The position numbers and the translations under genes are program-made. Positions 26,120-35,445 of a DNA stretch of 64,000 nt are shown in pieces. The first letter of the stretch is position 1. Each line of letters starts with the position of its first letter. This DNA is from Nocardiopsis sp. TSRI0078 (GTDB lineage: Bacteria; Actinomycetota; Actinomycetes; Streptosporangiales; Streptosporangiaceae): assembly GCF_001905145.1 (NCBI RefSeq), contig NZ_LWLB01000037.1, positions 1 to 64,000 on the forward strand. Reading direction: 5' to 3'. The notes beneath the pieces are model-generated. The model had not been told where the DNA came from. It searched no databases and worked only from the letters and a program-made list of their open reading frames with translations.

Positions 26120-26833
26120 ATGGACGACCTGACACTGTCCCTGCTGCCGTTGACGACCAGCGCGGAGGAGGGGGAACGGGCCGCCCGGGTGGCGCTGCTG
26201 CCGGTCGGCAGCCTCGAACAGCACGGCCCCCACCTTCCCCTGGTCACCGACACCGTCATCGCCTGCGACCTGGCCCGGCACCTGGCCGACGCGTACCCGC
26301 TGCGCCTGCTGCCGCCGGTCACCGTCGGCTGCTCCCACGAGCACGCCGCCTGGCCCGGGACCGTGAGCGTCTCCGCGCCCACCCTGTACGCGTTCGCCAG
26401 GGACATCGCCGCCTCCCTCGGCGACACCGGGCTCGTACTGGTCAACGGCCACGGCGGCAACCACGTGCTGGCCAACCTCGTCCAGGAGTCGAGCGGGCGC
26501 ATGGCGCTCTTCCCCGGCCCCCACGACTGGGAGGCCGCCCGCGTCGCCGCCGGGATGGCCACCGACAACGACCGCGACATGCATGCCGGGGAGCTGGAGA
26601 CCTCCGTGCTCCTGCACACCCGTCCGGAACTGGTCCGGACGGGGTATGGGAACGCCGACCACACCACGGGCGGGCGTGACCACATGCTCACCGTGGGGCT
26701 GGCCCCCTACACCGGTTCGGGGGTGGTGGGTCGTCCCTCACTGGCCACGGCCGCCAAGGGGCGGGCCCTGCTCGCCGCCCTCGTGGAGTCCTTCGCCGGG
26801 TACCTGGCGGCGCTGGACGAGCCGCACGGGTGA
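26120..26833 (+). CDS. Creatininase-family amidohydrolase (candidate FAPy deformylase)
   Basis: 237 residues with the creatininase metal-site motifs: LLPVGSLEQHGPHLPLVTDT (Glu33, His35, Asp44), GCSHEHAAWPGTVS, LVNGHGGNH and HAGELETS. The family includes creatinine amidohydrolase, the mycofactocin peptidase MftE, and archaeal ArfB, which removes the formyl group of FAPy. The 3' third is duplicated at 38.27 kb, beside an operon with a FAPy-type GTP cyclohydrolase, so a role in that pathway is plausible. The ATG at 26120 is chosen. A GTG two codons earlier is also possible. The enzyme class is sure and the substrate is inferred. Confidence 0.85.
   Translation: MDDLTLSLLPLTTSAEEGERAARVALLPVGSLEQHGPHLPLVTDTVIACDLARHLADAYPLRLLPPVTVGCSHEHAAWPGTVSVSAPTLYAFARDIAASLGDTGLVLVNGHGGNHVLANLVQESSGRMALFPGPHDWEAARVAAGMATDNDRDMHAGELETSVLLHTRPELVRTGYGNADHTTGGRDHMLTVGLAPYTGSGVVGRPSLATAAKGRALLAALVESFAGYLAALDEPHG
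26571..26825 (+). repeat. Left copy of a 255-bp direct repeat (creatininase 3' end)
   Basis: This stretch is repeated without gaps at 38271-38525, exactly 11,700 bp downstream in the same orientation. By eye I count eight mismatches, about 97% identity. This copy is part of the intact gene. Confidence 0.9.
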
Positions 26834-26984
26834 GGGGGGCCCGGGCGGACGGACCGGTCGGCGCCCCTTCCCCCGAGCCCCGAGGCCCGGAGCGTACGCG
26901 CGCATGAGGCAGGCCCGCCCGGGCAGGGCCCGAGAGCAAGCCCCGGATGGCTGTCATCTCGTCAAACGAGCCGAAGGGCCATCG

Positions 26985-27635
26985 GTGACCTCTTCCGCTT
27001 TCGCCGCGTTCGCGTTGGCGCACCTGTGCCTGACCGTCTGGCTGGTCCGGCTGGCGCTCGTACGGCGCTCCACGCACACCTGGCTGGTCGCGGCCGTGGC
27101 CGCCGGACTCGTCTACGACAACGCGATCGTGGCGCTGGGCTCCTCCCTCGGCGCCGGTGACCTCCTGCTCGCACTGAACCTGCCGCGCTTCGTCGTGCAC
27201 GCTCTGGTCACTCCGCTCCTGGTCGTCTTCGCGGTCGGGGCGGCCCGCGACCTCGGGCTCGCCTGGGCGCGCACACGGGTGGCCCACGCCGGGTTCTCCG
27301 TGCTGGCGGCCGCGCTGGTCGTCTACGGTGTCGTGGTCGATCTCGTCGGGCTCACCCTGGTGCCGGGCCGTGGGGGCGACGCACTGCGTTACTCGGCCGC
27401 CGAGCCGGCCGTGCCGGTCCCGTCCGTGGCGACCATCGTGGTGCTGGTCCTGGTCGGTGCGGCGCTGCTGGTGCGGGCGCGCAGCGGATGGATGCTGCTG
27501 GGCGCCGCGACCATGTTCGCGGTCTCGGCGGTGCCCCACGCGCCGCTGGTGGTGGGCAACCTGGGCGAGGTCGCGCTCATCGCCGGACTCGCACTCACCG
27601 CGCGGCATATGGGCAGCGATCCAACCCCTGCATGA
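26985..27635 (+). CDS. Uncharacterised multi-span membrane protein
   Basis: 216 residues with about seven hydrophobic helices spread over the whole length (for example FAAFALAHLCLTVWLVRLAL, WLVAAVAAGLVYDNAIVAL, ATIVVLVLVGAALLVRA). A conserved-looking DNAIV in helix 2 and PRFVVHALVTPLL in helix 3 place polar residues in the membrane. The GTG at 26985 follows AAGGG by seven bases. I do not recognise the family with certainty. It lies just inside the left boundary of the interval bounded by the creatininase repeat. Confidence 0.7.
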   Translation: MTSSAFAAFALAHLCLTVWLVRLALVRRSTHTWLVAAVAAGLVYDNAIVALGSSLGAGDLLLALNLPRFVVHALVTPLLVVFAVGAARDLGLAWARTRVAHAGFSVLAAALVVYGVVVDLVGLTLVPGRGGDALRYSAAEPAVPVPSVATIVVLVLVGAALLVRARSGWMLLGAATMFAVSAVPHAPLVVGNLGEVALIAGLALTARHMGSDPTPA

Positions 27636-28584
27636 CCTGCGTGACCTGCACGAACTCGTGTCCGTGCGGTGCACGGCGATCCGCGACGGCGGGCGGCCCT
27701 GCACCCGCCGTCGGCGGACGGAACGGTCGTGGTGCCTCCGTGACGCCGCTTGGCGACATTCGCCGTGCCCGCAAGGGCTGCCTGAGGACATCGGTACGAG
27801 CGGTGGTCTGCCGGGAGTGAGTCGCCGATTGTGCACCCGACTGGTGGTGGGAAACCCGTGGGACCTTGGTGCCGTTCCGGGACAGGTGTGGCCGCAGGCC
27901 GGGAAGCAGGAGAAAGCAGTGGCGAATCGCCGACCAGGACACAGGTCGTCGGACGCTTCGGTCACAAGCAATGTTGGGGAGGGCCGACCAAGGAACGAGG
28001 GCTTGCAGGTATGGAGCGAGAGGACCGAACACATCCTGAAGACGATCGGTGTGCGTTCCTGGGAGTTGTCAGCAGTGAACGACGGTCAGGATCGCAGTGG
28101 GGGAAGACGACGGCGCTCTCCGGTCCGCTCTGGCTGCTGCGGAGCCTGACCATGGAACTTCCCCGAAGCCGACCGAAGCCATCGGATGAGAAGTCCGGCG
28201 CTTTCGTGCCTTCACACGCCACAGAGTGCCCTTTCGTCACTATCCACCCGATCACCGCTGTCGTTTCTTGCTAAGGGATGCCACCTGGTGTCGTCCCAGT
28301 CCGAAACTGCGGAGCACAAACGGAGTACACATGGGCGGTTGGCGGCATCCGATGGCACCTCGCGAGGTCTTCACGGGCCACTGGCCACATAGAGGAGACC
28401 CGACCCCCGCACCTCCAGGAAGCGGTGCCCATGTCATCCACGCCGTTGGAAGCGGCTGAGCGCTCATCTGAAAGCTCTGGGAGCGGGCCGGGGCGGTCGC
28501 CGTTCGTATCCACCCCCGTGCCGACACGCGCCAGGGTTTCCATCACACCCGGCACGGAACGGCCGCCGCCCCTTCCGCTCGTTG
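27636..28584. other. Gene-poor stretch
   Basis: No frame here has convincing codon usage or a recognisable domain. Base composition becomes more mixed than in the flanking genes. It contains the first copy of an intergenic repeat (28306-28373) and otherwise looks like decayed or non-coding DNA. Confidence 0.5.
28306..28373. repeat. Intergenic repeat, copy A
   Basis: Two blocks, 28306-28318 and 28341-28373, match 30437-30449 and 30461-30493 nearly perfectly, with a different spacer. The second block contains the palindrome ACCTCGCGAGGT. Both copies sit between convergent genes. Confidence 0.7.
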
Positions 28585-29301
28585 TCACCAGGGGACAACA
28601 CCCTCGTCGTCGAAGAACCCGCCGCGCGGTCCGTCATCCGGCAGGGTGGCGAGCCGGATCGCGATCGCGGCCCCCTGCTCGGGAGTCCGCGGGGCGTTGA
28701 AGCCGGTGAAGTCCGTCGCCACATAGCCGGGGCAGGCGGCGTTGACGATGATGTTCGTGTCGGAGAACCGGCGGGCGTACTGGGCTGTGATGCCGTTGAG
28801 CATGGTCTTCGACGGTGCGTACGCGGCCAGTAGCGGTCCTGTCCGCATCGTCAACGAGCCCATGTTGCTCGACATGTTGACGATGCGCGGTGCGTCCGAG
28901 CGGCGGAGCAGCGGGAGCACCGCGTTGGTGACCCGGACGACTCCGAACACGTTGGTCTCGAGGACGGTGCGCACGACGTCGAGGTCGAGTGTCGTCGGAT
29001 CCTGTCTGCCGCCGTCGGTCCGGCCGGCGATACCCGCGTTGTTGACGAGCACGTCCAGGCGTCCCGCCGTCCCTTCGATGGTTGCCGCCGCTGCGGCGAC
29101 GCTGCCGTCGGAGGTGACGTCGAGGGCGACCCCGAACGCGTCGACGCCTGCGGCCTGCAGGTGCTCCACTGCTTCTTCGCGCCGCGCATCGTCACGTGCC
29201 CCCACCGCGACCCTGAAGCCGACGGCTCCGAGGCCCTGGGCGATGGCGAAACCGATTCCCTTGTTCGCGCCGGTGACCAGCGCTACCTTCGTGTCGCTCA
29301 T
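28585..29301 (-). CDS. Short-chain dehydrogenase/reductase
   Basis: 238 residues with the classical SDR features: VTGANKGIGFAIAQGL (NADP-binding TGxxxGxG), an LDVTSD acidic site, LVNNAG, IVNMSS (catalytic Ser), and YAPSKTMLNG (YxxxK). The closest pattern is the carbonyl-reductase-like group that starts with ALVTGANKGIG. It is divergent from a LysR gene with a dyad between them, so LysR control is likely. The ATG at 29301 is preferred to one 13 codons upstream, which would intrude on the shared promoter. Confidence 0.87.
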   Translation of the reverse strand: MSDTKVALVTGANKGIGFAIAQGLGAVGFRVAVGARDDARREEAVEHLQAAGVDAFGVALDVTSDGSVAAAAATIEGTAGRLDVLVNNAGIAGRTDGGRQDPTTLDLDVVRTVLETNVFGVVRVTNAVLPLLRRSDAPRIVNMSSNMGSLTMRTGPLLAAYAPSKTMLNGITAQYARRFSDTNIIVNAACPGYVATDFTGFNAPRTPEQGAAIAIRLATLPDDGPRGGFFDDEGVVPW

Positions 29302-29357
29302 GTGTTCATACTCGGAGGCTGCGCTCCCGGGGTCCAACACCGATCTGGTCCGCTGTG

Positions 29358-29372
29358 ATACCTATCCGGTAT
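29358..29372. promoter_or_regulatory. LysR operator candidate
   Basis: ATACC-N5-GGTAT lies in the 90-bp gap between the divergent SDR and LysR genes, 20 bases before the LysR GTG. Half-site spacing and position fit a LysR site that controls both genes. Confidence 0.5.
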
Positions 29373-29391
29373 AAGCCGTTAAGCTGCCGGC

Positions 29392-30270
29392 GTGGACCAT
29401 GTCGAGACCCGCGAGCTCCGGTACTTCGTCGCCGTCGCAGAGGAGCTCCACTTCGGGCGCGCCGCCGAGCGGCTCGGGATCGCCCAGCCCCCGCTCTCGC
29501 GCGCGATCCGCCAGTTGGAGCACCGGCTCGACGTCAGGCTCCTCGATCGGAACCGACGCGGCGTGGCGCTCACCTATGCCGGCACGGTGCTGCTCCGAGA
29601 GGCCAGAGCGGCCCTCGATACGGTCGAGGCCGCTGTTCGCCGGACGCGACGCGCCGGGAACTCCCAACGGCCGCTGGCGCTCGCGACGAAGGCCGGAGCT
29701 TCCCACGAAGTGCTGCGACGGCTCCTCGACGCGGTTGCGACCGCACCCGATGCCGCGCCGATCGACGTCATTCTGTGTGAGGTCGGTGAGCAGGCAGGGC
29801 TACTCCGCAGCGGGCGCGCTGATGTGGCACTCATGCATCACCCGTTCGACGACCTCGCCGGGTTCGACACCGAAGGCCTCTACGTCGAAGGCCAGGTCGC
29901 GCTCCTTCCGGCAAGCCACCCGCTCGCCTCACGCGATCAGATCACGCTGGTGGAGGCTCAGAACGTTCCGGACCTGCCGATCGCCAGGTGGCCGCGGCTC
30001 GACGGGTCGTATCCGGATGGGCCCGGACCGGAGGTACGCACCCAGTCACAGCTCGCCCAGCTCGTGGCGCTCGGTAAGACGCTGCTTGTCATTCCCGCCT
30101 CCAGCCGCGCCTGGCAGTGGCCCGAGCACGTCGCGGTGCCCGTCGTCGACGCACCGGATGTCACCACGGTGATCGCCTGGCCGCCGGGTAGCCGCTCCCA
30201 AGCGGTCGCAGCGCTCGTTCGCACAGCATCCGCGCTTTACGGCACCACACTGTCTGCACCCACGGGTTGA
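29392..30270 (+). CDS. LysR-family regulator
   Basis: 292 residues: ELRYFVAVAEELHFGRAAERLGIAQPPLSRAIRQLEHRLDVRL is a textbook LysR DNA-binding domain of the BenM/CatR-like group (AEELHFGRAAERL), and the rest is a periplasmic-binding-protein-like effector domain. It starts at a GTG and is divergent from an SDR gene, its probable target. The gene is visibly less GC-rich than those at 10-26 kb, in line with an acquired or older accessory segment. Confidence 0.87.
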   Translation: MDHVETRELRYFVAVAEELHFGRAAERLGIAQPPLSRAIRQLEHRLDVRLLDRNRRGVALTYAGTVLLREARAALDTVEAAVRRTRRAGNSQRPLALATKAGASHEVLRRLLDAVATAPDAAPIDVILCEVGEQAGLLRSGRADVALMHHPFDDLAGFDTEGLYVEGQVALLPASHPLASRDQITLVEAQNVPDLPIARWPRLDGSYPDGPGPEVRTQSQLAQLVALGKTLLVIPASSRAWQWPEHVAVPVVDAPDVTTVIAWPPGSRSQAVAALVRTASALYGTTLSAPTG

Positions 30271-30436
30271 CCGTTCCGTGCTATCGGTACCGTGCTGCTC
30301 GCCTTGACCCGGATCCCGCACCATGATTCCACCGTCTCACCGGGTTTCCCGGAGGGTACCCCGTCCGGCCAGGGCTCCGGGTCACGGAACGGCGAAATGC
30401 TCCGCGAGGTGCCCGCCCACCTGTACCGGACCTTGC

Positions 30437-30493
30437 ACTGCGGAGCACACATCGGCCCCCGGCGGCGTCCGATGGCACCTCGCGAGGTCCTCA
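30437..30493. repeat. Intergenic repeat, copy B
   Basis: Second copy of the element at 28306-28373. The 33-base main block, 30461-30493, lies exactly 2,120 bp from its partner and differs at two bases. It again lies between convergent gene ends. Confidence 0.7.
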
Positions 30494-30533
30494 TGAGCCG
30501 GGTGCCACCTTCCGTCACACGGCGGAGGGGCAC

Positions 30534-30836
30534 CTATTTCTCGGACATGTCCTTGGGCGGGTACGAGGTGTTGATCCACACTCCCGCCAACAGGGTCGCC
30601 CCGACCACGACCAACGCGATCGCCCACGATCCCACCGGCGCCATGGCCGTCCCGCACACACCGCTCACCATGGCGGGGGGCGGCATCTCCGTATAGGCGA
30701 ACCATCCGAAGGAGTCGCCGACGCCGGACGGGGCCCACCACCCCGCTCCGCACGATCCGCCGGGGACCAACCCGAGGGTCACGCCACCGGCGATCAGGGC
30801 GGTGGCCACCGTGCGGACGATCTGGACAGGGGACAT
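30534..30836 (-). CDS. Small two-span membrane protein, unknown
   Basis: 100 residues. It has an N-terminal helix (IVRTVATALIAGGVTLGLV), a loop with two cysteines and several Trp/Pro residues (GSCGAGWWAP, SGVCGTAM), and a second helix (WAIALVVVGATLLAGVWI). The paired cysteines in the extracytoplasmic loop could form a disulfide. The ATG at 30836 has GGAGAG four bases upstream. The gene is preceded on its own strand by no co-directional gene. Confidence 0.65.
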   Translation of the reverse strand: MSPVQIVRTVATALIAGGVTLGLVPGGSCGAGWWAPSGVGDSFGWFAYTEMPPPAMVSGVCGTAMAPVGSWAIALVVVGATLLAGVWINTSYPPKDMSEK

Positions 30837-30991
30837 GTGTCTCTCCTCAACACCGGGGTCTCCATGTGGGACGCCCCCGAGCACACCCTGGTTGCCGTCA
30901 CCTACGTGGAGTCAGGTCCAGTGGCCACGGCTGCGGTGCGAAAGCGCATCGGCAGGCCCGTTCAGGACTTCCTCTGACAGGCTGTGGTGCC

Positions 30992-31821
30992 ATGTACGAA
31001 GCGTCGGATGATCAGGCTTTCTTGGCAACGGTTCGCCTCGGCGAGCACTGCGTCGGGACCGTCACCGAGGTGACCCGCGACGGTGCCGTGGCAGCGGCCC
31101 TGGACGGAACTGCTGGACGCCCGCTGGGTGTGATCGGGCCGTTGGACCTCTCCTGGACCCGGTTCGCGGCCACGGCCAGGGCCGTGGAGGTCGGGCAGCG
31201 TGTCACTGCTGAGGTGATCGCCGTCGATCGGGACGCGGGCCGGATCCGGCTGTCGACGGCCGCCACGGAGAACCCGCAACTGTGGACATTCCTCAAGGGG
31301 CTCCGCCGCGGTGAGGTCCTGTCCGGCGTGATCGCGTCGATCGAGTCGTTCGGCGTGTTCGTGGCGTTGGACGAAGGACCGGCCACCCCGCCTTCCCCGG
31401 CGTCGGGTTCATCTCCTACGCCGCGTTGTCCTGGCGGCGCTTCGACGAGGTTTCGGACATCGTTCGGGTCGGTCAGCGTGTCTCGTGCGAGTTCCTCGGT
31501 TTCGACACATCGAACGGAGAGGCCCGGTTGTCGTTGAAGGCGATGCAGCCCGACCCGTTCCAGCTGTTCGCCGACAGTGTGCGGGAGGGGCGGGTGTTTC
31601 ATGGGCGAGTCACCAAGCTCGTGCCGTTCGGTGTCTTCGTGGAGGTGGCCGACGGTGTCGAGGGCCTGGTGCATCTGCGAGAGCTGACGGAAGCGCCGGT
31701 GAAAGCTCCGGAGGAGGTGGCCCGGGTCGGTGAGGCACTCTCGGTGGCTGTCATCGAAGTCGATCGAGAACGACGCAGGCTGGCTCTTTCCCTGCGCCAG
31801 GTTCCGCCTGACTCCTGGTGA
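30992..31821 (+). pseudogene. Frameshifted S1-domain RNA-binding protein
   Basis: The first frame (30992 to about 31385) encodes an S1-like N-terminal part (GTVTEVTRDG, LSGVIASIESFGVFVALDEGP). The S1 sequence then continues one frame back (HPAFPGVGFISYAALSWRRF, VGQRVSCEFLGFD, GRVTKLVPFGVFVEVADGVEG) to the TGA at 31821. A single missing base near 31380-31390 explains the break. No slippery heptamer is seen there, so programmed frameshifting is unlikely. The intact form would be a protein of about 275 residues with two or more OB-fold repeats. A sequencing error is the alternative. Confidence 0.75.
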
Positions 31822-31889
31822 CTTCTGTGTTCTGTGGAGAGGGGAGGTCTCTGGAGACTGCCGGGATGCCTCTTGTCACTCGGTGATCG

Positions 31890-32177
31890 TCAGGAAGGCC
31901 GGGGGAGTAGCTCGACCAGCTCTGCCCCACACAGTGGCTGCTCCTGGCCCTGCTCGGGAAAACCGGTGACGCAGACGTTGAGCCGGACGAGGTTCGCGAG
32001 GGACGTGCCGGCCTCGCCGAGAACGGCCTTCAGGTTCTCTGGGCTCAGCGCCGACTGCGCCGCCATGTCCCCGGCGTGCTGGGGCTCACCGCCGCCGCTC
32101 ACCGCGGTCTGCCCGGAGCAGTACAGGGGCCGGGTGTTTCCAGTGCCAGGGGGAGACGTCCTGTCCGAACAGGTCAC
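31890..32177 (-). pseudogene. RidA (YjgF/UK114) family remnant
   Basis: Within this frame, SGQTAVSGGGEPQHAGDMAA and the following NLKAVLGEAGTSLANLVRLNVCVTG are the central part of a RidA-type imine deaminase. The normal N terminus and the catalytic C-terminal half are missing or scrambled. It is flanked by non-coding sequence (31822-31889 and 32178-32532). I read it as a decayed gene. It adds to the broken genes in this interval. Confidence 0.55.
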
Positions 32178-32532
32178 CGGTCGCCGCGACGACGGCTGCT
32201 TCGGGAGTCTGGGCGTTGACCAGGGTACGCGGACCGACGCCGCACGCTCCTCCGTGTCTACCGAAGTGAGCCGAGGTCACTGCACATGGGTGTCGTGTTG
32301 TAAGTTGTTTGAGGTGTTCATGGGGCTGTAGTCCGGTGTCGGAGAAGAGCCGTGAACGCCAGAGCCTCCCCGGATACTGGCCGTCGTGAGACTTGTCTCG
32401 CACACGAAACAGACATGAGTGTCTCTGGTTCCCTGCCTGCGCAGGGTGGCCCTTCGCAGGCGTAGGCGCCGGGTATGCTCGGTCCTCGACCAGGGCAGGT
32501 GTGCGGGCGGGTCCATGAGATAAGGAGTCGCT

Positions 32533-34260
32533 GTGAGCGATAATCCTGATACATGCAGCGATTCGGCCGATGTGTCAGATCAACACCGGTTCCTTGAAGA
32601 TGCGCTGGACTGCGTAAGCGCGGGCGTGTACGCCGTCGACGAGAAGGAGCGCCTCGTCGCGGTCAACGCCACTGCTCTGCAGCTGCTGGCCCGTTCCGCC
32701 AGTGACATGCTCGGGCACGACGCCCAGGAACTGCTGCACCGTAACGCCCAAGGGAATATGGTCGCCAAGAAAAAACTCGACGTTTCCCATGGGGAGCTGT
32801 CAAGTCCTTTCTCCCGCGCCGGAAAGGCTTGGTTCCAGCGAGGCGACGGCACGCTTCTTCCTGTGGCATGGTCCGCTGTCCCCTGTGCCTCCGACACTTC
32901 TCAGATCACCGAGCTGATCGTCTTCCAGGCCGCCGAGCAGGACGAGGGGAATCCCGCGCGGTCCGCCTTCTCCCGACGGACACTTTCGGAAACAGAACGA
33001 CTGGCTCTGCTGGCCGACACCACCGCACATCTGATCAGCAACGTTGATGCGGAAAAGTCTTTGATGCGGGTGGTGGAATTGATACTTCCACGCCTCGCGG
33101 ACTGGGTGGTCATCGACTTGATCACCGAGGGCGACGAGGTTTCTCGCTCTCTGGTGGCCCACGCGGATAACGGGAAAATCACAGTACGCGAAGACCTGCA
33201 GGGGCCGATGCCTCCGGTGCCCGAAACCTCGAGTATGCCCCTGTCCAAAGCCTTGCGAGGCGCCGCTTCCACCCTCGTCAACCGTGAAATCTACTCTGGG
33301 CCGCCCGATACGGGTATCGCGGTGGAGCAGCGCAAGCTGTTCGAGGTGACAGGTATCAACACCGCGGCCATCGCTCCCATCCGCGGGCCCCGCGAAGTGC
33401 TGGGCGCTATGACTCTGGGGCGCGTGGGCTCGCATCATCCTTTTGCCCGGAGCGACCTCGCTCTCCTCGAGGACATCGCCCGGCGCGTCGGCATCGCCCT
33501 GGAGAACGCACGCCACTACCAGCGCCAACGCCAAGTCGCCGAGACCATGCAACGCTACCTGTTGCCCCAACTCCCGCAGCTGTCGGGATTGGAGATGACA
33601 GCTCGGTACCTGCCTGCTCCGGACGTCTCACACGTCGGCGGTGACTGGTACGACGCGTTCCCTCTGCCCTGCGGCGACACGGCTCTGGTCATCGGTGATG
33701 TCGTCGGTCACGACTTGGAAGCAGCGGCCGGCATGGCTCAGCTTCGCAATATGCTCCGAGCCTATACCTGGGCCCAGGAGCAAGCCCCTCATCGCACGAT
33801 CGAGCGCCTGGACCAAGCCCTCGAGCACATCAGTGACGTCTTCATGGCCACCCTCATCCTGGCCCATCTGCAGGTCAACGAGGTCGGACAGTGGGAACTG
33901 CTGTGGGCGAGCGCCGGCCATCCCCCGCCCCTGCTCATCCATCATGACGGTATAACCCACTACCTCGAAGAGGGAAGCGGGGTCCTTCTCGGTGCGGGGG
34001 TGTCGCGGCCGCGTACCGATGCGCGCATCGTCCTGCCGCCCGGATCGACGCTCTTGTTCTACACGGACGGCCTGGTCGAAGCCCGAGGGCAGTCACTGGA
34101 CACGGGCTTGAGACGCATGCGCCAGCACGCGGCGTCCCTTGCGCACCGCTCCCTGGATTCCTTCGCTGATCACCTACTGGAGCGCGCACGGCCAGGTACC
34201 AATGACGACGATGCCGCATTGCTCGCCATCCGCATCCCAGCAGAGGCGAGCGACAGGTGA
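32533..34260 (+). CDS. PAS-GAF-SpoIIE PP2C phosphatase
   Basis: 575 residues: a PAS domain (about 20-135, AGVYAVDEKERLVAVNATALQLL), a GAF domain (about 155-330, ending ALENARHYQRQRQVAETMQ), and a SpoIIE-type PP2C domain with the metal sites VGGDWYDAFPL and IGDVVGHD, then LLFYTDGLVEAR and NDDDAALLAIR. It would sense a ligand or redox state and dephosphorylate an anti-anti-sigma factor. The GTG at 32533 has AGGAG six bases upstream. Codon use is less GC-rich than in the phosphatase at 21.4 kb. There is no sigma-factor partner nearby. Confidence 0.88.
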   Translation: MSDNPDTCSDSADVSDQHRFLEDALDCVSAGVYAVDEKERLVAVNATALQLLARSASDMLGHDAQELLHRNAQGNMVAKKKLDVSHGELSSPFSRAGKAWFQRGDGTLLPVAWSAVPCASDTSQITELIVFQAAEQDEGNPARSAFSRRTLSETERLALLADTTAHLISNVDAEKSLMRVVELILPRLADWVVIDLITEGDEVSRSLVAHADNGKITVREDLQGPMPPVPETSSMPLSKALRGAASTLVNREIYSGPPDTGIAVEQRKLFEVTGINTAAIAPIRGPREVLGAMTLGRVGSHHPFARSDLALLEDIARRVGIALENARHYQRQRQVAETMQRYLLPQLPQLSGLEMTARYLPAPDVSHVGGDWYDAFPLPCGDTALVIGDVVGHDLEAAAGMAQLRNMLRAYTWAQEQAPHRTIERLDQALEHISDVFMATLILAHLQVNEVGQWELLWASAGHPPPLLIHHDGITHYLEEGSGVLLGAGVSRPRTDARIVLPPGSTLLFYTDGLVEARGQSLDTGLRRMRQHAASLAHRSLDSFADHLLERARPGTNDDDAALLAIRIPAEASDR

Positions 34261-34976
34261 AGCCGGTGGCCTCCGGTGGGTTGACCGGGAACGTTCGCCG
34301 GATCCGTGACGCCTGACAAGGTGGAACCGTGTTTCGCTCCGGGTGTGATGGAGGCTGGGGTGTGTGCCGGAATCGCCTCCCGTCACTCTCTGGGGAGGTT
34401 GCCCTCGCTCGGTGCCCCCGCATCGCACTGCGGTGGTGACCTGTGAGGTCGGCCAGCGGGCGAGATGGTGCACGGCCGTCGGTCGAATTCTCCCGCGTTG
34501 GCCGCGGTAGTCCACACGAGGCGGTGCTGACCTTCCCCGCCCGACAGGCCCGGGTTCCGCTCTCGGACCCGGAGGTGGACACTTCCCCGGACCCGGCCCG
34601 GGGGCCATGCCCTGAAGACGAGGAACTACGCGGTTTCGGTTGGCGCCCACCCGAGCAGGCCGCAGGACGGTTACGTGAGGACCTGTGTGAGCGTATCCGG
34701 CAGGCATCGCGAGCCCGGGGGGACAGGACCGCCGTCCACCTGCACCCTGGGTGAACCCGGAGCGGGGTCCTTGTGACCTCGAGGCGGTGACACCGAGGGA
34801 GCGTGCCCACGACCGGCTGACCACCGTCCGCGTCTCCTGACGCCCGAAGCAGCACCTGAACCCCGGCAAGGGCCAGGCGCACCAGCACGCCTGGGAGCGC
34901 ATGGACACCGCGGACGCCGGTTCGAGTGCGGGCCCCCGCCCCGGGCCCCCCGCCCCGGGCCCCGGCCCCGGGGCGC
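34261..34976. other. Gene-poor stretch
   Basis: No frame on either strand looks like a protein. The long open minus-strand frame through here is a continuation of the frame of the broken lanthipeptide synthetase and has no recognisable domain. Confidence 0.5.
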
Positions 34977-35445
34977 TCAGCCGGACGCGTTCCAGTGCCC
35001 CGTCAGGTCCCGGTAGAGCGGGGAGTCGCGCAGCAGGGACTCGTGCGTGCCGAACGCCGTACCCGCGCCGTCCAGGACAAGGATCCGGTCGGCCCGCAGA
35101 GCCGACGACAGCCGGTGCGCGATGACGACGCGGGTGTCGGGGCGGACCTCGTGCGCCAGCGCCCGGTCCACCTGCCGTTCGGTCGCTGTGTCGAGATTGG
35201 AGGTGGCGTCGTCCAGGATCATCAGCCGTCCCGCGTGGGCGAACGCCCGCGCCAGCCCCAGCCGTTGCAGCTCCCCGCCGGAGAGCGGCGCCTCGTCCAG
35301 CGGTGTGGCGTATCCCCGGGGGAGTGCCCGGACGAAGTCGTCGGCTCCGGCCGCCCGCGCGGCCGACCGTACGCGTTCGACCGGAGCGGTCTCGGCCCCC
35401 GACGCGATCGCGTCCCCGACGGTGGCGCCCTGGGGCGAGGGCCGC
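34977..35445 (-). pseudogene. 3' fragment of an ABC exporter (ATPase C-terminal half)
   Basis: The frame encodes the second half of a nucleotide-binding domain: GATVGDAIASG (after the Q-loop), LSGGELQRLGLARAF (signature), LMILDDATSNLD (Walker B and D-loop) and VVIAHRLSS (H-loop), then a normal C terminus. Walker A and the whole membrane domain are missing. It joins, out of frame, the truncated synthetase gene upstream. In class III lanthipeptide loci the exporter genes follow the synthetase and precursor genes, so this is most likely the tail of that exporter. Confidence 0.85.

Noticed and set aside
27595-28032. Minus-strand 145-codon frame in the gap after the membrane-protein gene
   Set aside because: Pro/Arg-rich, no motif, no ribosome binding site, and it overlaps the end of a good plus-strand gene.
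31366-31400. Programmed -1 frameshifting in the S1-domain gene
   Set aside because: No X-XXY-YYZ heptamer at the shift site, and S1 proteins of this kind are not known to use it, so a deletion is simpler.
34261-34976. Continuation of the synthetase frame beyond the exporter tail
   Set aside because: Open only because of base composition; sequence is Arg/Gly/Pro-rich without similarity to the cyclase domain.
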